Source: Myxococcota bacterium
GTDB taxonomy: Bacteria > Myxococcota > Polyangia > GCA-2747355 > JAKLHH01
Reading direction: 5' to 3'
NCBI GenBank assembly: GCA_022710245.1
Contig: JAKLHH010000097.1
Coordinates: 1-12,368 of the forward strand
DNA: 12,368 bases
Numbering within the stretch: position 1 is the first letter of the stretch; every line of letters starts with the position of its first letter. Of the stretch, positions 7,005 to 12,368 are shown in pieces. Under the pieces are notes generated by a model. The model was not told the DNA's origin and made no database searches. It worked only from the letters and a program-made list of their open reading frames with translations. The position numbers and the translations under genes are program-made.

Positions 7005-7013
7005 ATCAACGCC

Positions 7014-7784
7014 ATGTCAGCGAGCAAGTCAGACAAGTTCTGGAGCTACTTCTTCGAGATCTATGAGGCCATCCCCCGGCAAGGCCCGGGTGACGGCGAG
7101 AGCACGGAGCGGGCTCTTCGCCTGCTGCCTCCCCTGAGGCGAGACCAGCGCATCCTGGACATCGGCTGCGGTGCGGGTGCGCAGACCCTCGACCTCGCGC
7201 GGGCCACCGAGGCCCAGATCGTCGCCGTCGACCTCCATCAGCCGTTTGTCTCGCGGCTCACCACGCGCGCCGCCGAGCTCGGCCTCGCGGACAGGATCAC
7301 GCCGACCGTCGGCGACATGAACGACCTGCGCTTCCCGGACGGATCGTTCGACGTCCTCTGGTGCGAGGGAGCCACGGTCATCATCATGGGCAGCTTCGCC
7401 AGGGGGCTCTCGGCGTGGAGGCGCCTGCTCGTCCCGGGCGGGCACCTGGTCGTCTCCGAGCTCTGCTGGCTCCGCGACGATCCTCCCGCCGAGGTGAAGG
7501 CGTTCTTCGACGCCGAGGGCGCAGCGGTCGCCGACCTGCAGGCCAGGCGCGAGGAGATCGCCGCGAGCGGGTATCGGCTCGTCGGTGACTTCGTGCTGCC
7601 CGCGGTGGGCTGGTGGGAGAACTACTACGTGCCTCTCGGAGCGACGCTCGAGCGCTTCCGCGTCGCGCACGCCGGCGATGACGAGGCGCTGGAGGTCGCC
7701 GCCAGGAGCCAGTACGAGCTCGACCTCTATCGCAGGCACCCGGAGTGCTTCGGCTACGGCTTCTTCGTCATGCAGCGCGCATGA
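7014..7784 (+). CDS. Class I SAM-dependent methyltransferase
   Basis: A 256-residue cytoplasmic protein, counted from ATG 7014. The Rossmann-fold methyltransferase signature is complete: motif I ILDIGCGAG (residues 47-55), the acidic end of strand 2 at Asp73 (VAVDLH), GDMNDLRFPDGSFDVLWCEG (about 100-119) holding motifs II and III, and PGGHLVVSEL (141-150) after an amphipathic helix. This is the Methyltransf_11/25 type of fold. The C-terminal third, with aromatic blocks (GWWENYYVPLG, then FGYGFFVMQ), probably forms the substrate lid, so a small-molecule substrate is more likely than DNA or rRNA. The substrate cannot be named. The gene follows the oligomer hydrolase on the same strand after 151 bases, so it may have its own promoter. 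It is convergent with the esterase gene, 15 bases away. Confidence 0.87.
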   Translation: MSASKSDKFWSYFFEIYEAIPRQGPGDGESTERALRLLPPLRRDQRILDIGCGAGAQTLDLARATEAQIVAVDLHQPFVSRLTTRAAELGLADRITPTVGDMNDLRFPDGSFDVLWCEGATVIIMGSFARGLSAWRRLLVPGGHLVVSELCWLRDDPPAEVKAFFDAEGAAVADLQARREEIAASGYRLVGDFVLPAVGWWENYYVPLGATLERFRVAHAGDDEALEVAARSQYELDLYRRHPECFGYGFFVMQRA

Positions 7785-7810
7785 CGGAGCGGTGATCGGT
7801 CAGGGCGCGC
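7775..7810. terminator. Imperfect stem spanning two convergent stop codons
   Basis: GCGCGC (7775-7780) can pair with GCGCGC (7805-7810), and TGAC (7782-7785) with GTCA (7799-7802), across a small bulge. The arms contain the stops of the methyltransferase (TGA 7782-7784) and the esterase (7800-7802). It could end transcription from both sides, but no T-runs are present. Confidence 0.25.
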
Positions 7811-9860
7811 GGCGCAGCTTGAGCGTGGTGGGCGTCGTGGTGAGCTTCAGCCCCGGCACGGTGACCGCCCCGTCGCCGTCGGCGGTCACGCTGCCGCTGT
7901 CGCCGCCGAAGGTCCACGTCACCTCCTCGCCGGGCAGGCAGCGGAAGCGCTGGACGCGACGCGGAGTCACGTCGACGGTGATCGGCAGCGCGGCGTCGAG
8001 CTGGTTGCCGATGCTCGGGTAGCCGGCCTGGGGAGCGGGCTTGCCGCTGCCGCTGAGCACCCAGAGCGGGAGCTCCAGCGCGCTCTCGGTGTCGACGACG
8101 CCGGCGCTCCCCCAGCGGAGGAAGCGGTTGAGGGCGCCCGCGAGCTCCCCGCTCCAGCCCGTGTCGCCGGGGACCGAGACGGCGCCCGCGTAGCCCTTGT
8201 TCACGTCCCAGCTCTGCTTGCCGTTGCCGGTGCCGTCGCCGGGGCTCTGGTCGGCGCTGCTCTTCGCGAAGGCCGGGAACGCGCGATCCCTGCGGAGGTA
8301 GGTGACCGCGTCGGAGACGCGGCTCCAGCCCCAGTCGGACCAGAAGTCGCCCAGCACCGGGTCGGCCGGACCGTGGCCGCCCTCGTCCCAGACGACGTAG
8401 AAGCCAGGGCGCGTGGCGGGGAGCGCCTGATAGAAGCTCAGCTTGGTGAGCGGGCTCGCCTGCACCACCGCGCCGAAGTGGATGAGGTCGTCGTCCTTGC
8501 CGTGCTTGGTGAAGATGAACTGATCGCGCGCCTCCGGCGACTCCTTCAGCGCCCGCGTCAGATCCTGCCAGTCCCAGACGCCCACCCCTCCCGCGGTGAC
8601 TGGCAGGTTCAGCTGCGGGGTGCCCCAGAGCCCCGAGAGCTGGGCGACGCGCAGCGGGCGGTGGTTGCGCGGGATGGTCTGGCCGATGATCCCCTCGACG
8701 TAGCAGAAGTGGCGCGCGCCGAGCAGCCCGAGGGTGAGGGCCCCGGCCCCGCCCATCGAGGAGCCGCTGACGTAGACCGCCTCCGGATCGGCGCCCGGCT
8801 GCGTGCGCAGCACCCACTCGAGGAGGTGCAGGACCCGGCGCAGGGTGTAGGGCGGGACGGTGCCCTGCGTCGGCGCCCCGCCGGGGAGCTGGTCCGAGTA
8901 GCCCCACCAGTAGGTGTTCATCGAGTCCTGCGCGTTGATCACCAGCTCGCCGCCGCTCCCCTCGGAGCTGACCGCGTTGTCGTAGCCGTGCAGGGTGACG
9001 CGGACCGGCTTGCGGCTCGACGCGCTCGCCGACTTCGGCACGCCGAGCCAGGCCTCGAAGCTGCGGCCGGCGTGGCCGGGGCTGTCGAGGTAGCTGTCGG
9101 TCTTCTGCTGCAGCTTGTGCTTGACGTAGGTGCCGGCGTCGATGGTGGAGACCACCGTCGGCGACGGCGGGGCGATGGTGTCCTTGATGGTGAGCTTGAA
9201 GGCGGCCTGGGTCTGGGCCTGCCCGTCGCTGGCCGTGACGTTGACCGTGAAGGAGTCGCCCCCCTGCGTGAAGTCGGGGACGAAGCGCAGCTCGCGCGAG
9301 GCCTCGTCGAAGCGCGCCCCCGGCGGCAGCCCGGAGACGAAGACGCGGAGCGGATCGCCGTCCGGGTCGCTCACCGTGAGCGTCAGCTGGAAGGGGGCCT
9401 CCTCGCTCGCGGTCTGGTCGGCCACCGGTCCGATCACCGGCGCCGCGTTCTCGATGGTGAGGGTGACGGCGGCGCTGGTGCCCGCCGGGGTGCGCACGGC
9501 GACGGAGCGGGCGCCGCGCTTCTGCGCGGGCACCTGCGCGCGCGCCTGCGTCTCCGACTCGACCGTGGTCACCAGCGCTGTCCCGTCGAGGAGCACCGTG
9601 CCGCCGCCCAGACGAGCGCCGTGGACGGTGAGCTCGAAGGCGACGCCGCCCGCCTGCGTGGTCGGTGAGATCGAGGTGACCTCCGGCGCCTTCGCCGGAT
9701 CCTGGTCGACCGAGGGCCTCTGGTCCGGGGCGGGGACCTGCGCGTCGTGCCGCGCCTCGGCGTCGGTGGGGGCGGTCTCGTCGGAGCACCCGGCGAGGAG
9801 CGCAGAGGCGGCCGCGACGAGCAGCCAGCGGGTCAAGGAGCGAGCATGAGGTCCAGACAT
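7800..9860 (-). CDS. Lipoprotein esterase: IPT, Ig-like and alpha/beta hydrolase domains
   Basis: A 686-residue protein from ATG 9860. Signal peptide RWLLVAAASALLAG ends at lipobox Cys25, then an Asp/Pro-rich linker runs to about residue 58. Residues 59-137 look like an IPT/TIG domain (VTSISPTTQAGG, LTVHGARLGGG). Residues 138-226 look like a cadherin/dystroglycan-type Ig domain (PVIGPVADQTASE, VSDPDGDPL, LPPGARFD, TASDG). The hydrolase domain covers about 240-590: HGYD at 291-294 (possible oxyanion hole), nucleophile elbow G-S-S-M-G with Ser368, an Asp cluster 456-458 and EGGHGP with His496; triad roles are inferred. A beta-rich tail of about 90 residues ends the protein. It resembles secreted carboxyl-esterase, polyester-depolymerase or prolyl-oligopeptidase-like enzymes, but I cannot name the substrate. 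It starts 25 bases after the secreted-protein gene on the same strand, so it is probably the last gene of an operon. Confidence 0.85.
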   Translation of the reverse strand: MSGPHARSLTRWLLVAAASALLAGCSDETAPTDAEARHDAQVPAPDQRPSVDQDPAKAPEVTSISPTTQAGGVAFELTVHGARLGGGTVLLDGTALVTTVESETQARAQVPAQKRGARSVAVRTPAGTSAAVTLTIENAAPVIGPVADQTASEEAPFQLTLTVSDPDGDPLRVFVSGLPPGARFDEASRELRFVPDFTQGGDSFTVNVTASDGQAQTQAAFKLTIKDTIAPPSPTVVSTIDAGTYVKHKLQQKTDSYLDSPGHAGRSFEAWLGVPKSASASSRKPVRVTLHGYDNAVSSEGSGGELVINAQDSMNTYWWGYSDQLPGGAPTQGTVPPYTLRRVLHLLEWVLRTQPGADPEAVYVSGSSMGGAGALTLGLLGARHFCYVEGIIGQTIPRNHRPLRVAQLSGLWGTPQLNLPVTAGGVGVWDWQDLTRALKESPEARDQFIFTKHGKDDDLIHFGAVVQASPLTKLSFYQALPATRPGFYVVWDEGGHGPADPVLGDFWSDWGWSRVSDAVTYLRRDRAFPAFAKSSADQSPGDGTGNGKQSWDVNKGYAGAVSVPGDTGWSGELAGALNRFLRWGSAGVVDTESALELPLWVLSGSGKPAPQAGYPSIGNQLDAALPITVDVTPRRVQRFRCLPGEEVTWTFGGDSGSVTADGDGAVTVPGLKLTTTPTTLKLRRAP

Positions 9861-9870
9861 CGGCGCAGGC

Positions 9871-9878
9871 CCATCCTT
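9871..9878 (-). promoter_or_regulatory. Ribosome binding site of the esterase, in a small loop
   Basis: AAGGATGG on the minus strand lies ten bases before ATG 9860. GCCC (9869-9872) and GGGC (9880-9883) could pair and place AAGGAT in the loop, inside the 25-base gap from the preceding gene. The spacing is somewhat long, so initiation may depend on coupling to the upstream gene. Confidence 0.35.
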
Positions 9879-9885
9879 CGGGCGC

Positions 9886-10881
9886 CTACTGTGGAGGAAC
9901 GCGCAGGTACTTGTCCAGAGTCCCGAGCACCGACTGCCCCGTGCGCGCGTCGCCGGTCACCACCTGGCGGTACTGCTCGGCCGGGAGCATCACGATCATC
10001 GCGTGCGGAGCCACCTTGGTCTGGCTGAGGACGTTCTGCGCGCCGACCTGCCGCGACTTGTGGCCCCAGGGGTTCTCCCGGGAGACCGCGCAGCCCTCCG
10101 CCTCCCAGGAGGCCCGCCCCTCGTCGAGCCCCGTGAAGGGGTTGTCGAGCTGGCCGGCCGCGAGCTGGCCGAGCGCCGACAGGCGATGGCCGACGAAGCG
10201 GGTGCAGGGCCAGCCGCGGTTGGCGGAGTTGCCCTTGTCCTCGAACCAGCCCTTGGTCTCGTCGCCCATCTTGCGGACGACGTTGCCGGGCGCGGCCCAG
10301 AGCGTGTAGAGGAGGGGGTTGCGCTGGTTGAGCTTCTCCAGCCCGCCCTCGCGCGTGAAGACGCCGCTGTCGTTGAAGCCCTTGCCGGCTGCTGTGTCGA
10401 AGAGCACCGTGCGGCCCAGGTGGGCGCTCGGAGCGTCGGCCCAGCCCGCGGAGCGGTGCGCCACGAGGTGCGGGTGACCGCTGCCGGTCCCCTCCTTGGT
10501 GTGGATGGCCATGCCGGCGAGGGGGATCTCCCTCCCCATGGTGGCCATCATCTGCTGCACCTCCGGCGACGCGGCGTTCATCACCACCACGTTCTCGGCC
10601 GAGACCCCCTTGAGGACCGGGAACTGCTCGCGCAGGGCGCGCCAGGCCGGCGAGTCGGCCGGGACGCGCTTGACGTTCGCGGCGTCCTGCCGCTCCACGG
10701 CGCGCAGGTAGTGGCCGACGAACTGGCTCGCCTTGGCGTGGGGCATCCAGCTCTTGTGGTCGTAGGCCGAGAGCTGCGGGTGGCGGTAGTCGCCAGCCCT
10801 CGCCGGGCCTGCGACGAGGCTCAGCGCGAGGGCGACGAGGAGGGCGCGAAGGGGAGCGGGACGACGGTGCAGCGGTGACAT
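9886..10881 (-). CDS. Sec-secreted protein of unknown family
   Basis: A 331-residue protein from ATG 10881, with AGGAG seven bases upstream. The N terminus is a Sec signal peptide: HRRPAPLR, a hydrophobic core (ALLVALALSLVAG) and a P-A-R-A cleavage site, so the mature form should start at Gly30. I do not recognise the family. The mature protein has two Cys, in GWPCTRF and AEGCAVS, possibly one disulfide. A His-rich central segment (GTGSGHPHLVAHR, plus MAIHTKEG shortly before) looks like a metal or active site but matches no motif I can name. Other blocks are VLFDTAAGKGFND, YTLWAAPGN and RFVGHRLSALGQL. It lies 14 bases after the upstream gene and 25 before the esterase, so all three are likely co-transcribed. 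It could be an enzyme or an adaptor. Confidence is high for coding and export, none for function. Confidence 0.82.
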   Translation of the reverse strand: MSPLHRRPAPLRALLVALALSLVAGPARAGDYRHPQLSAYDHKSWMPHAKASQFVGHYLRAVERQDAANVKRVPADSPAWRALREQFPVLKGVSAENVVVMNAASPEVQQMMATMGREIPLAGMAIHTKEGTGSGHPHLVAHRSAGWADAPSAHLGRTVLFDTAAGKGFNDSGVFTREGGLEKLNQRNPLLYTLWAAPGNVVRKMGDETKGWFEDKGNSANRGWPCTRFVGHRLSALGQLAAGQLDNPFTGLDEGRASWEAEGCAVSRENPWGHKSRQVGAQNVLSQTKVAPHAMIVMLPAEQYRQVVTGDARTGQSVLGTLDKYLRVPPQ

Positions 10882-10888
10882 CGCTGGA

Positions 10889-10893
10889 CTCCT
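10889..10893 (-). promoter_or_regulatory. Ribosome binding site of the secreted-protein gene
   Basis: AGGAG lies seven bases before ATG 10881 and only two bases after the stop codon of the preceding gene (10896-10898). This tight packing suggests translational coupling inside an operon. Confidence 0.6.
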
Positions 10894-10895
10894 GG

Positions 10896-12368
10896 TCAGC
10901 GTAGGCTGGCCGGTCGGGTCAGGTGACGGATCCGGTTCTCGAGGTGTCGCGAGCTCGGGTCCGCCGCCTTCCAGCGGTGGACCTGCTCGCCGGTCACCTC
11001 ACCGTAGAGGTGGCCGGGGATCTGCGTCCGCGGGCGGGGCGCCGCGGTCGAGTAGCTGCGGCCCATGGCGCGCTGGATCGAGGCGAGGTGGGGCTCGGTG
11101 AAGCGGCGCTGCAGGCGGCCGCGCTCGGCGAGCAGGCCAAGCGCCGCCTGCACGTTCTCGTCGCTGAAGACCAGCGCCATGTTCTTGCCGTAGTTGAGGG
11201 AGGAGTTGTTCTCCCAGCGCGTCTCGGCGGCGGCTCCCTCGCGGCCTGGCTTGCTGCGGAAGAAGACGGCCTCGAAGCGCTGGAGCTCGGAGCGCGGCTT
11301 GCCCGTGAGCTCGACGCGGAAGACGACGTCCTTGCCCTCGACCGCGACCGGCGCCACGTCCACCCACCCCTGGTCCCCGCCGCGCGTGTCGTAGCGCATG
11401 CGGTACTTCTTCAGCTGCCTGGTGGCGAGCGGGTCGCCGGTGAGCCGGACCTCGACGAAGTCGCGCGCGCCGTTCGAGAGCTGCTCGATGCGGACGCCGC
11501 TCTCGTCCACGCGGCTGAGCACGGTGAAGCTGGAGAGGCGGCCGTCGACGCGGAGCGGACGGCTGGGCAGGCGGTCCTCGGCCAGACCCTGCGCGGCGTG
11601 GACCGCCGAGCCCGGCCCGACCAGGTTGCCGTGCCGCATCTTGGCGGTGACCTCGGCGCGGACGCGGCGCAGCCCCTCGCTCCGCCCGGCGCCGTCCCTG
11701 GCCAGCTCGCCCGCCATCTGCCGCGACCAGTCGCGCAGCGCGTGCCGCTCGAGCTGGCTCGCCCAGCGGGTCCGCTGCGCCGCGGCGTTGGCCATCATGC
11801 GCAGCTGACCGTCGCGGTCCGCCGCCGGGACCCGGTCGAGCACCGGCGAGAGCACCGCGCCAAACTGCGCCAGCAGCTCACGCGGGCCGCTCTGGTCCAG
11901 GTCCGCGCCGCGTCCCGCCGCGGAGATCTTGAGCGCGTCGCGCAGCGCGTTCGCCCCGCCCTCGCCGGTGCCGCGCGTGCGCACGACGCCAGCCAGGCTC
12001 GCCAGGGCGCTGTAGATGTCGTAGCGCGCGGGGTGGACGACGTCCGCGCCGTTCATCCTGGCGGTGGCGCCGAGGTTCTGGTAGCTGGCGAGCTTGATCG
12101 CGGTCTCGGTCAGCGCCTTCGCCCCGACCCAGTTCGTGCGGATGATCTCCCGCGCCTGCCCGGGCGAGAAGCCGGCTGCCTGCAGGGTGCAGCTCGCGAG
12201 CTCGCGGTCGTAGGTCTTCTTCACCAGCTCGCCGGAGTTGATCGCCTCGAGCTCCGTGCGCTCGCGCGCCGTCATGCGAGCCGCCTTCATCAGCCCGAAG
12301 AGCTCGCCGGCGAAGAAGCGCTTGAGGAAGAGATCATACTGCAGGCCGAAGCCGCGGCCGCCCTGCTC
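10896..12368 (-). CDS. Protein with CBM21-like carbohydrate-binding domain, 5' end outside window
   Basis: The minus-strand frame is open to the right edge: before the first in-frame ATG (12290) it reads FGLQYDLFLKRFFAGELFG, plainly protein-like, so the start lies outside. 490 residues are visible. The first 280 are mostly helical, Ala/Arg/Leu-rich and of no family I recognise. From about residue 281 to 394 the pattern fits CBM21 (starch/glycogen-binding): beta strands, LKKYRMRYD with GWVDV where CBM21 has its V-R-Y-T and Asp-x-Trp block, VVFRVEL, FEAVFFR, then the hallmark W-E-N-N-S-S-L-N-Y (Trp385). This is a motif reading, not a profile match. About 90 basic residues follow. The gene heads a run with the secreted protein (14 bases on) and the esterase. 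Export cannot be judged without the N terminus. Confidence 0.78.
   Translation of the reverse strand, partial: EQGGRGFGLQYDLFLKRFFAGELFGLMKAARMTARERTELEAINSGELVKKTYDRELASCTLQAAGFSPGQAREIIRTNWVGAKALTETAIKLASYQNLGATARMNGADVVHPARYDIYSALASLAGVVRTRGTGEGGANALRDALKISAAGRGADLDQSGPRELLAQFGAVLSPVLDRVPAADRDGQLRMMANAAAQRTRWASQLERHALRDWSRQMAGELARDGAGRSEGLRRVRAEVTAKMRHGNLVGPGSAVHAAQGLAEDRLPSRPLRVDGRLSSFTVLSRVDESGVRIEQLSNGARDFVEVRLTGDPLATRQLKKYRMRYDTRGGDQGWVDVAPVAVEGKDVVFRVELTGKPRSELQRFEAVFFRSKPGREGAAAETRWENNSSLNYGKNMALVFSDENVQAALGLLAERGRLQRRFTEPHLASIQRAMGRSYSTAAPRPRTQIPGHLYGEVTGEQVHRWKAADPSSRHLENRIRHLTRPASLR

Noticed and set aside
6990..7013. Upstream GTG start for the methyltransferase
   Set aside because: It precedes the AAGGAAGGG ribosome site and lies in a hairpin arm; ATG 7014 has correct spacing.
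8373..9668. Plus-strand open frame opposite the esterase
   Set aside because: Arg/Ala/Val/Gly-rich antisense shadow with no recognisable domain.
7768..9789. Second minus-strand frame across the esterase gene
   Set aside because: Arg/Pro/Gly-rich shadow; the esterase frame carries the lipobox, IPT, Ig and catalytic motifs.
10003..10878. Plus-strand open frame opposite the secreted-protein gene
   Set aside because: Shadow composition; the minus strand has a signal peptide, a ribosome site and operon spacing.
1..12368. CRISPR array, tRNA, rRNA, insertion sequence, prophage or toxin-antitoxin pair
   Set aside because: No spaced direct repeats, no tRNA-like fold or rRNA conserved block noticed, no transposase or phage motif, and no small paired genes.

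Overview
The window is very GC-rich (around 70% by eye) with GC-saturated third codon positions. It is dominated by exported proteins: at least four predicted lipoproteins, some with Asp/Pro-rich linkers after the lipobox, a thrombospondin-type Asp repeat and IPT/Ig-like domains. That combination fits a myxobacterium or related deltaproteobacterium (Myxococcota). This is inferred from style; no rRNA or housekeeping marker is present.

Layout. (1) 2-511 (+) is the 3' part of an unknown gene cut by the left edge. Its convergent gap to the next gene holds two hairpins. (2) 711-2775 (-) encodes a lipoprotein with a Cys-rich segment and a von Willebrand A-like domain whose metal-binding loops are degenerate. 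It carries one apparent single-base frameshift near 2546-2563. (3) 2942-3547 (+), divergent from it, encodes a small single-pass membrane protein with a possible degenerate FHA-like head. (4) 3552-4421 (-) encodes a right-handed beta-helix lipoprotein, tail to tail with gene 3. (5) 4583-6862 (+) encodes a 3-hydroxybutyrate oligomer hydrolase made as a lipoprotein. (6) 7014-7784 (+) encodes a class I SAM-dependent methyltransferase. (7-9) 12368-7800 (-) is a tightly spaced three-gene run: a right-edge-truncated protein with a CBM21-like carbohydrate-binding domain, a Sec-secreted protein of unknown family, and a multidomain lipoprotein esterase (IPT domain, Ig-like domain, alpha/beta hydrolase).

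How they may work together. Two exported serine hydrolases (one recognisable as a 3-hydroxybutyrate oligomer hydrolase), a beta-helix protein and a CBM21-like protein suggest a cell-surface inventory for breaking down polymers from prey or the environment. The best candidate for something undescribed is the 12368-7800 operon (CBM21-like protein, unknown secreted protein, IPT/Ig esterase lipoprotein). No CRISPR array, tRNA, rRNA, insertion sequence or phage gene was seen. All gaps between genes are under 200 bases.
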